64,000 bases of DNA. It comes from Dermanyssus gallinae (taxonomy: Eukaryota > Arthropoda > Arachnida > Mesostigmata > Dermanyssidae). The translations under genes were made by a program, and so were the position numbers. Positions within the stretch are counted from its first letter, which is position 1. Every line of letters begins with the position of its first letter. The DNA lies in contig QVRM01005405.1 of the NCBI GenBank assembly GCA_003439945.1, positions 5,001 through 69,000 of the forward strand. Reading direction: 5' to 3'. Below the pieces are notes generated by a model that was not told the DNA's origin, made no database searches, and saw nothing but the letters and a program-made list of their open reading frames with translations. Of the stretch, positions 39,597-52,861 are shown piece by piece.

Positions 39597-41176
39597 TGGA
39601 AGGAGGCGCCCGTTTTTTATAAAGCAAAGATTCTTCTTTTTTTAACGTGTGTGTTTATGACACGGTGTACAACACGATCAATATTCATATTTTTCATTTT
39701 AATTTTATGCAATGCGCAATTATATGTGTACAATTTTAGATGCTTAGTAATTAGAACGTTTACAGTCCGTTTAATTCGGTGATGATTAGGAATGACAAAA
39801 TAATAAAACATTGCATATTTTCCCCAATCTAGTGTGTAAATAAATCATGTGAAATATAAAAATTGCAAATAAATCTGAAATACAAAGCAATAGCTGAGTT
39901 GCACACCACTTTCTATACGATATGACGATAAAACACACACATATAAATACATTACCAAATGCCTGCGACTACTCTGCTCCAGATCTTATCATTGCTGTAT
40001 TAGCTTTAGCTTGATAACCAGTTGTCTTGTTTTTTAGTTGTTGTTGTTTTTGTTGTTGTTGCTGCTGCTGCTATTGTTGTTGCTGTTGTTGTTGCTGCTG
40101 CTGCTGTGGCTGTTGCTGCTGCTGTTGTGATGATCGCTACCTTGTGCAGCTATTACAACCACCGGTGTCGCGTCACATTTCGAATGAATAATACACGTAC
40201 AACGTACGTCTGTCTCAGTGTAGACGTGCCGTGGCAGGTTTAGCCGCCATCATGGTAGACATGACGATTGAGCTTTCTCCTCCCTTTCGACTGCTGTTCG
40301 TCCCAGCACTCCTATTGCTGGGTACCCTGCTCCCGATTTATCGCTCGCTTTCCCTCTTTAATTGTAAAACGGTCGCTCTGGTCGGTCGGTGTTCATTAAG
40401 CAGCCTATCGTCGGCATCGTTTTCATTGTTGTAATTGTTGTCACCGTCACCGGGACTCGTGGCGGGGGGGGGGGGGGCGCGTGGGGGGACGGGGGAACCG
40501 GGAGTACGGGGTGGTTGTTGTTGTCGTTGTTGTTGTCGTCGACGTCATCGTCGTCGTCGTCGTCGCTGTTGTTCCCGTTACGTCGACGAGGAGTACAGAA
40601 AGATTGACATAGCGAGTCCCAGCCCGGCCTCGCCTCACAGCTAACAATACATTTTGACTAGTCGACAGTTCTTGCCTGTTGTGTGCCGGTCGTTGCATGT
40701 TGGTATCTTGTGAATGTATGTAGGGAGATCAGTGTGTGTGTGTGTGTGTGTGTGTGGGTGTGAGTTTTTTGCTGTATCTTGGATGTATGCTCTGGTGTTT
40801 GGTTCGTCAACTTCCTCTGTGGACTGCCGATCTTGTTGCTGTAGCCCGACCGAGACAGACAACAAGCAAACAATGATGACAATGATGAGCAGATATGGTT
40901 AGCAGCATGGTTACTACGACAACTACTCGCACTCGGAGTACGAGAGTGTGGCTGGCTGTTAGAATAGAAAGTCTCCCGAGTTAGAAGAGGGCGATGGCAA
41001 TTATATCACTCGACTTACGAGCCAGAGATACACTACCATACTACTACCATCATGACCACGGCCGCAGCCGCCGCTGTCGTCGTTGTTGAGTCATTGAGAA
41101 ATAGAGACAGCGCCATCGAGTTATCCCGAGAAGACAGCGGACCGTAGAGATATGGGAGGACTAGATATGCACACCC

Positions 41177-41214
<38 letters not shown>
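41177..41214. repeat. (TA)n array
   Basis: About 38 bp of TA with one phase slip at the left. Confidence 0.94.
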
Positions 41215-41219
<5 letters not shown>

Positions 41220-43027
41220 GATAGAAAAAGAGAGAAGGGCAAATATGACGGGAGTCGTCCCGAACATGGCATAGGCGAGCATCGGCGCCGGGAAGGAGGG
41301 AGTTCCCGCCTCGTGTCGGGGCCAACTACCACGTCTCGGCCGGCGTAACTTCTGCTTTAGGACAAACGCCGCCACCACCACCACCGATCAAGATCAAGAA
41401 GCTGACAAGAAGACAACGATGACGAAATACAGAATACGAAGACAAAATACACAATAAGAAGAAGAAGAAGAAGACAAAACAAAGAGACAAACAACAGCGA
41501 GAAGAGAAGAAACAACAAAAACAAGAGAGAGATTTTCTAGCTTTTGTTGGTGGCCGTACAAATGGGCGCTTCTTTGGCGCTTCACCCCTAACAGCTCTAC
41601 TACGCCTCCCTATTCCCCCCCGCTCCCCGGCCTTCCCTCATCCTCGATCGACGGGGGAGCGGTGGGGGGCGTTGGGGGAACTCTCTTGCTACTATTTTGC
41701 CTGCTTGCCTGCCTTGGGCTGTCGTAGTATGGCGAATGTTGCCGGTCATAAAAGCGCGAACAGAGAGAACGAAAAACAAGTCCAAAGTGCTGTTTGCCGT
41801 ATGTCCGGTTATCCATTTATCCATCCATTCGGTTCGTATGTCTGTCTGTCTGTGCGTCTGTTTGTCTGTCTGTCTGCCTGTCTGTCCGATTGTCTGTGCG
41901 TCCCTGTTGAGGAGCTACGAGATTGACGCGACTACACTGGCTAGCTGGCTCCCTCGCCTGGCTCGAGGGTAACCACCGACGAACACATTAGAGATATCGA
42001 CGGCTGAGATGCTGATGCACGACGAGACACGGACGACGTTGTAAAAATCGCACGCCACACAAGAAGAAGACAAGCGCCAAATATGAATTATACATCTTGT
42101 TCTGTCTTTCTTTCTTTCTCTCTCTCGCGTGCTTTCTCCCTCAATTTATCTCTCCGCGCACTCATGATGAAAATCATGGTTCACAACGAACCTCCCATAT
42201 ATATATATATATATGCGGTTAAACAAACAACGTATACCACAACTCAGAACGCGTACCAAAAAAGATCGGAAAACACAGGTGGTAGCGCGGTATATGTACG
42301 GTGGATTCCCCATGTGCAGACCTGAGCCTTTAAAATCAAAAATGGTCTAAACGTTTCTTTAAAAAAAATAATATATATATATATATACATGTAACACTTC
42401 GAGAGTTCAATTGCATACACGAGAAAAGGCCAGCTTTATCATGGAATATGAAGCCATATCATAGATTGAACGTGTACGTACAGCCTAATAAATGTCCGCT
42501 GGTAACGCACGTTGCAGTGCCATGAGTCAACGCGTACCCCCCGACCACTCCTCGTGTATATATATGCATACATTTTTACGTTATTTATTTCTTAATATAT
42601 GCATACATCATCATAGGCGCAAAAATGGCATAGCGATTTAAAAGAAAAAGATCAACTGGTCCTAGCCTGAACTTAATCTGTGCTATTCCACATCACGGCA
42701 TTGGCTTACAACAGCCTTAAGCAGACGTTCGCTGGAGACAATGCTAGCCCTCCACCTACACCCTAAATGACATCATATAATAAATAACGGCCCTTAAAAC
42801 ACTACAGCCTATGCAGTGGTAAACTCTACAACTAAACAGTAAGTTTTGCACAAATACATGCGTACCTCATGCGTCATGAACGACGTTCAACAATGGCGTT
42901 TCTATTTTGTAAAATCGGTGAGAGTAAATGGCGTTTTTTTTTATGGCACTAACGTTGCGGAGGTGTAAATATACCTATGTGCTGCCATTGAAATTCTGCT
43001 AAAAAAAGCCACAAGATTGAGACCGAC

Positions 43028-43123
43028 CTGTTTCGGTGTGTCCCCTTCGGGATTGGGTGACGTGTGTCCTCCAGGTGCTTTGAACGCGCGCTGTTGTTGC
43101 TGCTGTTGCTGGTTGGCGAATAT
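43028..43123 (-). CDS. Candidate 96-nt glutamine-rich cassette exon inside the giant retn intron
   Basis: On the retn strand, GCAAATTTCAG precedes 96 nt that read as 32 codons: IFAN, seven glutamines (mixed CAG/CAA), RAFKAPGG, HTSPNP and EGDTPKQ. The segment closes at CAG|GTCGGT. Length and phase (0/0) allow insertion between exon A and exon B, and the final KQ would recreate the conserved KQ-LYELSDD junction. A TAG lies in frame just upstream of the acceptor, so the reading frame is confined to about this segment on that side. Weak points are a poor pyrimidine tract, a donor with C at +3, and a Gln run that could simply be a CAG/CAA microsatellite. No homologue is recognised. Confidence 0.35.
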
Positions 43124-43247
43124 CTGAAATTTGCAAACATTTGTTTGTTTCTAGCGTGGGAAGTGTCACGTTTGCATCACTTGTCGTAGATGTCATCATC
43201 CACAACCCTTCTGGACTCGTTGCTAACAAACGACTTGCCATTGCTTA

Positions 43248-43248
<1 letters not shown>

Positions 43249-43336
<88 letters not shown>
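43249..43336. repeat. (TA)n array, about 88 bp
   Basis: Pure TA with two phase slips near 43302-43311. It lies about 125 bp from the acceptor side of the candidate cassette exon. Confidence 0.97.
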
Positions 43337-43341
<5 letters not shown>

Positions 43342-44269
43342 TTAGGGTGTTCAAGTTCACTTGCGTACATATTTACTCGTGTTAGGAATAATGGAGTTTA
43401 GTTTATACATATACTGTAGCCGACTCTTCTTCTGCTGCCCTCTGATCTTACCCGCTAACTTATCTGGAACAGGATATGTATGATAACGCGTAGAAACGCT
43501 AATGATAGGGTTCGTCGTTCACCACCCGTTCAGCGGTTCGTTTTCGTCCCCGTGCCCTCTGTTGTTGTTGCAGTTGCTGTTGTTATTGTTGCTGTTGTTG
43601 TTATTGTCGCTGTCGCCGTTTTTATTGCTGCTGCTGCTGCTGTTGATGTTGTTGTCATTGTTGTCGTTGTGCCGTGCACAACGAGGACGAGATTGCCTGC
43701 TCAAGCGTACCTATATGCTTCCGTTCGAACATTCTACTGTTGTCGATACAGCGATTCCTTCGTAGCTGTCGTCGGATCGTTGTACAAACTTATGACGGGG
43801 ATGTGCGTTGAGAGAGTGCGAGTTCTTAGGTTGGTCCGCCCGTCCATCCATCCGGATGATGATGACGACCTGGTCGATTCGTCTGACTGTCATGCCAAGA
43901 TGCCTTCCACATCCGATCGTAGTCTCCTCACGCCCTTTGGCCACCGTCTTTTGCGTCGTCGAATGCTACCACCGCCTTAGCTAACGATTAATAAAAGCAC
44001 GCACACTGGACGCGGGACGGAACTCAGGAAGGACGTGGGCGCCGCTCAAAACATGAACAAGAACAAGGAACCTACAGAGTTTCGAGGAGGAAATAAAACT
44101 AAGAAGAAGATTCTTTTTCTTCTTATCTATCTAGCATCTTGGTAGCTGTCTTTATGGCGTTGTTACGATGGCGAAACTACGTCATCTCCCTAAGCTTCAT
44201 CTTCTACAAAGGCTTCACACGCCGTATGTGTATAGACACGTCACAATTGTTTCAGGACTTTAACTAAAT

Positions 44270-44305
<36 letters not shown>

Positions 44306-44784
44306 ATGCTACTCATATCATACATATCTCATGTGTTTCCCTTCGCCTTCAACTAGGCGTTTCAGCTAACTGCAGCAAACCAGTGCATATCGGGTCGAAA
44401 ACAATTGCTGCGTATTCCACAATTTGTTACGAACGTGCCGTCGTATGTCTTGATAGTAATAGTGAGTAATAATCGTTCACGTAGCACGACTAGAGGTAGC
44501 CGCCAGTGCCGTAGCATCAATGCACGCCTTGATTATAGTAATAACAGGCGTACTAGAAGTAGTCCTCCTGCACCAGCAGCAGCATCTGCAGCGTGCCATG
44601 CCCTCGACCCCCTTTTTTTTGCTCAGCCCACCAGACATTTCCTGTGTGCGGTGACACGGGCCACGTGTCACGTGCGTATGTGTCTGTGCGCGCGGCGGGC
44701 CCCAAAGGTGTGACAGCTCTAAGCAGCCCAGTCACGGTCAGATCGAGGGGAGGACGAGATCAGATCCCCCCGTAGCGAGACATA

Positions 44785-44832
44785 GGCATTGCTTCCATAG
44801 GCAGCAAAAGCTGGCTCTATGGAAGCAATGCC
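44785..44832. repeat. 48-nt foldback: 16-bp perfect stem, bulge, 5-bp inner stem, AAAA loop
   Basis: GGCATTGCTTCCATAG (44785..44800) is the exact reverse complement of 44817..44832. Inside it, GCAGC pairs with GCTG/C across a single G bulge, leaving an AAAA loop. One mixed-sequence hairpin therefore spans the whole unit. Confidence 0.9.
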
Positions 44833-45840
44833 ATCGACGACAAGACAGCGATTGATAGGGTAGAGGAGAGGAAGGGAGGGGAGAGAGATAGAGAAAGCCA
44901 GAGAGAGAGAGAGAGATAGACAGTGAGACAGAGAGAGAGATAGAGGAGGAGGAGGAGAGATAGCGAAAGGCGAGCGGGAATTGAGAATGATAACGCTGCA
45001 ACTGCTGATGCCGCCGTTAATGTAGTCGTACATACGTCGTAGTAATAGTACGTATGACACAAGCCGACTCAGCTGCTTGAGAGGTTGTACCCGTTTGCTG
45101 GTTGGCTGGCTGGCTCGCCTGGTTGGGCAGCAGAAAGCGGGCAATTTCGATATCATCTTAGACCTCTCTCTCTCTCTCTATTCATTGCCATTATTTATTT
45201 TTCTTGATACTTTTCCTCTATTTTCTTCGGCGGCTGCTGCACCTTTTCCTTCGTCTTAATTTTCATCATTCTCCTCTTCTCATTGTCGTCGTCGTCGTCG
45301 TGATCGTCGTCGTCGTATTCTTGCTTTTCCTCTACTCGACGGCGTGCCCTCGACACATTCACGCATCAAGTCTATATATATGACTGACTTTTCGCCTGCT
45401 TACCCTCTATCAGTGGTTGTGTACGTGCGTGCGTGCGTGCGTGCTTTTCAGCCTTGTTGGCCAACCGCTCATATTCTGCACCATGTCTCTCGGTTGTTGT
45501 TGTTGTTGTTGTTGCTGTTGTTGTTTTTGTTGCTGTTGTTGCTGCTGCTGCTGTCGTTGTTGTTGGTTATGTGGTGATGATGTACTTCTTGCTACTGTTG
45601 TTGCCTTCGTCGTTCTCGTTTCATTCTCAATCTGTGCGGCCGCTCTTTTATATGATCTACTTAGTAAGGAACGACACCTACAGACAGATCATCGACGCGT
45701 GACGACACATGCGCATGACGACACTCGCACTTACACAGATACACATAGTGCGTCGTGGCCGTAATGCGTTGTAGCGGCGACGACGACGACGACGCCCAGC
45801 AACATCAATAGTAGTAGCTGTAGTGGAGGTGATGGTGATG

Positions 45841-45850
45841 GTGGTAGTAA

Positions 45851-45886
<36 letters not shown>

Positions 45887-45895
45887 AAGTCGTCG
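45841..45895. repeat. (TAG)n microsatellite
   Basis: About 14 TAG triplets with minor variants. Confidence 0.93.
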
Positions 45896-47009
45896 TCGTA
45901 GCAGAGGAGATCGCCGAGTTCTGACCCTTCGGCCTCCGCCCAGCTGCACACGAGAGATTAGTTAGAGATCTGAGAGTGAGCGGTGGAAGCAGCGGCGACG
46001 ACGACGACAACGGCTGCTTCTGGCGGCCCGGCTGGCGCAGTGTTTCCTCTGCTCTCCCCACGCCTCCCCCCCGCCTCCCTCCGCGCCGACCCACCTCTCT
46101 TCTTTTATTCTTCTTCTCTTCTTCTTACTTTTCTCTTTTCGCTGCCTCTTCCAGGTCGTCTTTCCCTAGTTCCCTTAGTGTTGTGCCTCCGTGGAACAAC
46201 ACGATGCGATGCCGCCGCCGCTGTCGCTGTCACTGTCGCCGGTTCACCGCCGCCCACGTCCGTTATCCCTTGGGGAAAGACGGGCGGCAGGGGGGGGGAC
46301 ACGGGAAGACCTCCGGCCAGGACAGCCGTTCACCTTCGCAGGTCAGACAAAGATCGTTGGCGGTCGATGTCGTTCTCTCGTCGTGGTGGTGGTGGTGGTG
46401 ATGATGGTTGGGGTGATCATCATGATGGTGATGATTATTATAGGAAGGTAATACTACTACTACGACTGCTGTTGTTGGTGGTGATGGCAACGACGACGAC
46501 GACCCTGTGATCAGCGTGATACATCACGGGTTTTTAGCATGTTGAGCCGGCGGCGGCATAGGTGATGACGGTAGCATCCAGCGTCAATGGCAATATCACG
46601 CTCGTCGATCTCGCGTTCCAGAGCGCGAGAGAAAACAGAAGAAGATAGAAGAGGAAGAGGAGGAAAGCCGAGAAAGGACGAACGACAATAGTAGGAAAGT
46701 AGTCGAGCAAAGAGGAGAAGACAAGAAGAAGGGGAAAAAGCAAGAGTAGAAAACGACCTCGACGATGATGACAACGACGTTGCTCACTTGGTCTCTAGGA
46801 TCTAAGGTCTTCCAGAAGCTGCATGTACATATATACTAGACACATGCATAAATACACAGATAGATACATACATAGAAGATAGATAGATAAGTAGGTACGT
46901 GTGCTCATCTAGGTACATAGATAGATACATGCCTTCCCCCCTTCAATTTTCCAATCTCGTTTGCTCTCTGGCAACATCCTATAGCTCTTGCTTGCTCCCT
47001 CTCTGATTC

Positions 47010-47065
47010 TCCTTTTCTCGATTTCTCATTCTGTGTTACTCCTTTTCTCGATTTCTTATTCTGTG
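47010..47065. repeat. Tandem duplication of a 30-bp CT-rich unit
   Basis: CCTTTTCTCGATTTCTCATT and CCTTTTCTCGATTTCTTATT, each followed by CTGTG, start at 47011 and 47041. Confidence 0.92.
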
Positions 47066-49309
47066 AGAGAATCTGTCTGGTTCTGAGTGTTCTCTCTCTC
47101 TCTCTCTCTGACAAGCGCTGTAATGGCTGCTTCTCTCTGTGTTTTTCATATGTTTGTCTGCCGTCCGTGCCTCCCGTGTTCGTTCCTTGTTCGATTGCTG
47201 TTGTCGTTGTTCTTGTTGTTGTTGTTGTTGTTGCTGCTGCTACTGTTGGTGTTGTTGCCTTCCTTTCGACATCTTTCAATATCACCGGCACCGACTTTGC
47301 TATATAGAATTTCGTTCGCTTTCGCGCCCGCGTGTTTCCTGATCTCGGCGGATATAGTGGCACGGCGAGGACGATGGCACTTTGCTCACTCTACACACGC
47401 GATGTTCTCACTTCACCGAGCGCGAGCGCGCGTCATTCCCCTCGGCGTCTGCGGGCTGCCGCGCCCGACCACTGCTAGAAACGGCGAGGTGTGCAGCACG
47501 TACTTGTGTGTGAATTGAGAGAACCGAGCCCGCCCGAACGACGCGATCGAGGCACGGAGATCTGCAAGACGACGAATACGCTGCTGCTGCTACTACTACG
47601 TACAACTTACACTACTACTACTACTATTACTAGACTACGAGCCTTTGATACGAATCGTCGGGTAGGCGGTGGAAGGTGGCTGCCACCTTCTTAAGCGGGT
47701 ACCACGACGGAGACGGTCGTTCGGGTCTTCTTGGGCTACGCATCACTAAGTGGCAAGCAGTAGTAGTAGCGGTGGCAACCGTGGTAAGCCGGCGCCAACA
47801 ACAAGATGTGCCCAACAACAAGCCGACAACGAAGGCAGCCGGACTCAGGAATAGACTCTCGGGTTTCTCGGCGGCGGCGGCGGCGACGACGGCCTCTCGT
47901 TTACCCTATCTATCTATTTAACTCTATCCATCTCAACCTTTCGCGCCTTATTTCCCCCCCCCCCCCTTCCCAGCACGTCCGCCCGCCCGTCTCCTATGGC
48001 CACCCTCTTCCCTTACTTTGTATCGCACCCTATTCCCCTTGTTATAGATTCGTGTCTACCTTTACCGGCGGATGAGAAAACGATGAGAGACGGTAGCTAC
48101 TACGGTCGCAACCGACAGCGGCCGGCGATCTCGGGCGCGCCTGCCGAGATCACTTCGTTGGTTGACTACTGACGTGGCCTGGAAGGTATAACAGCGTTGT
48201 CTTGCTCGTTATCGTTGTTGCTGTTGTTGTTGCTGTTGGTGCTGCTTTGTTGTTGTTGGTGCTGCTGTTGTGGTCGTTATTGTTGTTGCTATTCTTTCTG
48301 TCGTTGTTGTTTTTGTTGCTGTTGTTGTGTCGTCATCGTCGCCTCCGCCCGTCTTGTAGCCACCCGACGTCCCATAGACAGCCAGGCAAGGCAGAGAGAA
48401 CCAGAAAGAAAGAGAAAAAGAGGGCTGGGCGGGGAGGGAGAGGGGGGCAGAAGAAGGGTGAGAAGACTAAGAGCTAGGGTGCCTAGGACTGAATGACACC
48501 TACGATCGGCTTGATTCATCGAGGCTCATCAACCTCTCCGTCCAACTCATGTTACAGGCCATGTGAACCCTGCACATTGTTGGGCCCAGCTACACACAGA
48601 GTTGTTTGCCACAACCAGCTTTGCTGGTGACATTCGACGTGATCTCGCCACCCGTACCCATATGCACATGCATATACAGCTGCACACCGAGCTTCACACA
48701 CACACACGACCAACGTTGAGCCTTGCCCTGCCTATGCATAGATAGCCCTGCCACAGAGATGCAGAATGTCTATGCGAATACTGCCGTCGCTGCAATGACA
48801 CACACAACTATATATTGCTGTTGCCTTCGACATCGATGTTGTTTAGATGGGAAGTAGACACTGAAATCGCAAGCGTACATCCAATAGTACAGCCAGCGTG
48901 GTTTTCCGGTGACGTCCAAAGACGGTCGCGTTGCGGGTTATAGCTGTGCGCTCTGCTACCTGCAACAACGGTCCGGCCGACTATTCAATTTTTATGAATA
49001 TTTCACCTACGCGCCGTCACAGTGCCCGGTTCAAATGTTAGTTCCTACGACCGAGTTAAGCCAATCGTCCGCGAAATCGCACTCATCATCGAATTGTGAC
49101 GGAAATCACACCGCACGAGACAAGCTACATATTCATTTGTTATTTGTGCAGCACCCCTAGATGCAGCTTCCAAGGACGCTGGACTGAAACGGCGTGCCAT
49201 GCCAGGACAGAAACTCAAGTTACAAGTGACACATCCTGTCCGGTTCCTGTCCGTTTCTATTGGCACCATCTACTGGGCTACTGATGATACTGCTTGCTTG
49301 ATCTCATCT

Positions 49310-49472
49310 AAAAACAAAATATTTCTCGGGCTGAACCTCAGCCAAGATTTAACGCTTTGCGCAGTGCTTCATTGACGGACCACCATAAATACAAATGTGG
49401 GGCAACGGTTGGGCTCGAACCCGCGCTGCGCCTAGGTGTCTTCTTGGGTCGCACCACGCCACCAGGCTTGAC
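49310..49472 (-). mobile_element. tRNA-derived SINE, family 1, copy 5 (with 14-bp target-site duplication)
   Basis: In sense orientation the head is GTCAAGCCTGGTGGCGTGGTG, box B is GCGGGTTCGAGCCC, and the tail ends GGCTGAGGTTCAGCCCGAGA, followed by a short T/A-rich stretch. It is bounded exactly by AGATGAGATTAAGC on the 5' side (49473..49486) and AGATGAGATCAAGC on the 3' side (49296..49309), matching at 13 of 14 positions. This is the clearest evidence in the window for LINE-mediated insertion. Confidence 0.88.
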
Positions 49473-49959
49473 GCTTAATCTCATCTGAGAGATCTCATCT
49501 GCACACTGAACACAATACATCTGTACGCTGCTCTCTAAGAAGGACCAGACCTTCTCCTACATTGTTTCTGTAGCTGCTGCTGCTGCTGTTGGTAGTGTTG
49601 GTCGCGTTTATTTGCTGTTAACGCTTACCACCCATCGTCACATGACCATCGTCATCATCATGGCCGTCTTCATGGCCGTCTCCTTCGAGGAGTTTAGCGC
49701 ACCGCGGGACCATATAGCTGGACGGCGCACGTTTCTTACATTGACATTCCTTTCATACGGTGTTTCATTATGGAAATAATAACGAGCGTTTCGAAATTGT
49801 TTTTTTTTCGGTCCTGCCTCTACCGGGCCGCCATCCCTCAATTGTAGTGTGGTGTGTTAAGCTGCATAAGGTTGCGTTGCGAAGTAGGAGCGCCCCCTGC
49901 TCTCTGCCTTCTACTCGAATGTTGTAGACTTGGCCAGGTAAACGTGAGAGGGCACATAG

Positions 49960-50195
49960 TGTTGTTGTTGTCGTTGTTGTTGCTTCTGTTGTCCTCTAGG
50001 CGACTGTTGTTGTTGTTGCTTCTGTTGTCCTCTGGCGACTGTTGTTGTTGTTGTTGTTGTTTTGTTGTCTGTTGTTGTTGTTGCGGCTCTCGTCATCCTT
50101 GCCCTGCAGGCCGTGATCGTCGCGGCAATGGCTTTGCCGACTACTACTATTGTTGTTGTTGTTGTTGTCGTCGTCATCGTCGTTGTTGTCTTTAT
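49960..50195. repeat. GTT tract with a tandemly duplicated 36-bp unit
   Basis: GCTTCTGTTGTCCTCT occurs at 49982 and again at 50018, followed each time by GGCGACTG and GTT runs. Confidence 0.9.
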
Positions 50196-51029
50196 CAGTT
50201 GTCGCGGGTCTTAAACGGTAGTAAGGCCATGATGGTGACTCTCCCGTCGGTGGTGGCTTTCGGCGGAGATGGTGGGTCAATCCATCGGGTGCGCCGTTAC
50301 GTGCGGCGCTCGCGCGAAAGCTGTCGCTGTATTCTTCTACAGCAGCAACATCAGCATGCCTGCATATAGTACGCGTATCTCACACACATGTAGGTATAAT
50401 CAGCGAAAGAAACCACAGTACGTCTGCTGTCCTAGCGTATGAACGCCGTATGACGCCTCCTTGTCATAGCAGCGGCAGCAGAAGTGAAAGGGGTGCACGG
50501 TTCGGAGGGGTGTCACGAATCATTGCACAAGGAATGGGGGGAAGGGGTATCACTTATAGTTGTAATAGTAATGTTAGTAGTAGTAGTAGTAGAGTAATAG
50601 CAGCAGTAAGAATAGTAGTTCTACTGCAATAGTAGTAGCAGCAGAACTATTAGTCCCAGACGTAGTAGTAGTAGTGCTAATAGTTAAGGAAATAGCATTC
50701 GTCGGGGGTATAAACTCCAATGACATTTTTATCGCCGCAACAGTATGAACGGCAGTCGACAAAACCTAAGCAGCTCGACGGGCGGTCTAGTAAACAGAGT
50801 AGAGTGGGGGTGCTCGGAACGGAACGGAACGGAACAGCGCCCCATCCTGCCACAGTTAGATGGCGGCTCTTGCTGAGCAAGGAGAATTGCACGCCTACCT
50901 AGACACTTACGAGCATCACCAATGGACCATACCGACCATAGACGACTACGACGAAGCTTGTTCATCATTATTCTCGTCATGACCGTCATAGTCTTTTCTT
51001 CTTGTCCTGTTGCTGCTTCGTCCTTTTCT

Positions 51030-51095
51030 GGTTGTTTTCGTCGTCGTCGTTGTTGTTGTTGTTGTAGCTGTTGTTGTTGTTGTTGTTGTTGTAGC

Positions 51096-51126
<31 letters not shown>

Positions 51127-51170
51127 GCTGTTGTTGTTTTTGTTGTTGCTGCTGCTGCTGATGTTGTTGT
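51030..51170. repeat. (GTT)n tract
   Basis: Plus-strand GTT with GTAGCT and GCT interruptions over about 140 bp. Confidence 0.93.
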
Positions 51171-52040
51171 TTCTGCTGGCTGCCATTGTTGCTTTTATTA
51201 TAGTTGTTGTTATTGTTGTTATCGTCGCTGTGCAATGATTTGTCCTTTTTATTGCTGTCACTGTAACGTAATGATGGTAGTGGTGACGGTGACGACGACG
51301 ACAATGATGATGATGATGACCATAATAATAACAACTACAATAATCATATTATTATAGCCACGCTTTTCTTTGTTCATTGTCATTGTTATATGCACATATG
51401 CATGTCGTTGTGCCTGCCGTTGCCGCAGCCGATCTGCCACTGCTATAGTCGTCGGTGGTTTCTCCTCCTCCACCTTCACATATGTTTCTTCTTCTGCTGC
51501 TGCTGCTGCTGCTGCAACAGCTCCTGCTTTGTTTTTGCCGTCTTGCTGCCACCTGTTCCTACTTTGAAGAAGTTTTTGCTAATGCTCGCTGCTATTGCTG
51601 TTTCTTGTCGTTATTGATGTTGCGTTTGTTGTTGTTCTTGGCGCTGCTGTTGTTCTTGTTGTTGTTGAAGGCGGTGACATGCGAAGCTCGGCTCTACTGT
51701 TGTTTGCTGGTGCTACTGCTTTTCAACTTCATTACGAGGTTCACTCACTCACTCAGTGAGTGGGCAAGTGAGGTAGTGAGGAGTTGGTGAGGAACCGGAG
51801 GCGGGCAGGAGACGATGTTCGCCAACAACAACAATGACGACAACAAACGATGATACCGTCGTCAGGCGCTTTTTAAGCTCCTGCAGATCCTGGCGGCTTC
51901 GCCTCCTTAGCACAGCTTCGCTTACGGACTGCAGGGATGCAGACATCGTGCCACGCACAAGTCCAACCATATATTAACGCCGCCGCCGCCGCCGCCGCAC
52001 AGCACGCGTATAGGCGCACACAGAATCCAGATATGTATGC

Positions 52041-52073
<33 letters not shown>

Positions 52074-52820
52074 AACACGTGCTTCGCATTCCGGTAAAGC
52101 ATTGCCTGTTCCTCAGTCGAGTCATTCAGACTCTCATCTTCATCAGGCTCCCCTTGGCGAACGATAGATCATCATGTTCGCCTTCTTTTAGTATTTGTTT
52201 TGCCAAGCGAGAACTTTTATTGTAGGCGCGCTTATCATCAGAACCAACCGGAACCACGACTCTTGCAAGCCAGGCGAATAAAATTTTTCGCTGATGAGGC
52301 CAGACCCATTCGAGGTTTCGAATGCGAAGGATCGAACGTTGTGCAAATATTCCAGCAGTATTTCCGGCGTTTAAAGAGTTCAACAGAACTGGGTACAAAG
52401 CCTGGCTGAGCCGCGCTATGCCTTACAATTGAAGGGATCAAACGATCAGACTCAGTCCCGTCCCGAACAAGCCTATCCATCCTTTTGAGGGAAGGTGGCG
52501 GGGGAGCGTCTGGGTATGTCTGGAACGCCGTCCTGTGATATGCGTATGATGCATGAGAGCCCATAGTGGCCCAGGTCATCTGATTTGGTTAACAGACCAA
52601 AAAACTCGAGCAAATTATAGGAGATAGTAAGATTTTATATATATATATATATCTAATGTAGACAGCGACAGCAGATACCTGCTTTGCATAGGAATTCACG
52701 AGCTTGCTCTTGCGACAAAAGTAATCGGCTCAAGCCGAATTGACATTCGTTGGGAATGCTACGCTTGTTGAGTGTATGCCATGCGGTCAGCAGCGGGAGC
52801 AGCAAAAAAGACTAGACGCT

Positions 52821-52861
<41 letters not shown>

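Larger units (their letters stand above)
31114..43027. other. Intronic stretch, no supported gene
   Basis: The contents are (CT)n at 31264..31290, (TA)n at 31994..32041 and 41177..41214, and CTT/CAT runs. GTT-type tracts lie at 36525..36785, 37350..37615 and 40040..40135. A mixed (ATT)n lies near 38680-38810, a G run lies around 40466-40478, and a diverged SINE is at 39463..39596. Segments 32520-34340 and 35350-36480 are comparatively unique sequence, but I recognise no coding there. Confidence 0.6.

Noticed and set aside
52126..52579. Two overlapping minus-strand frames in unique DNA that look somewhat protein-like
   Set aside because: I recognise no transposase, reverse transcriptase or cellular domain, and neither frame has supporting splice signals. 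It may be a decayed coding relic.
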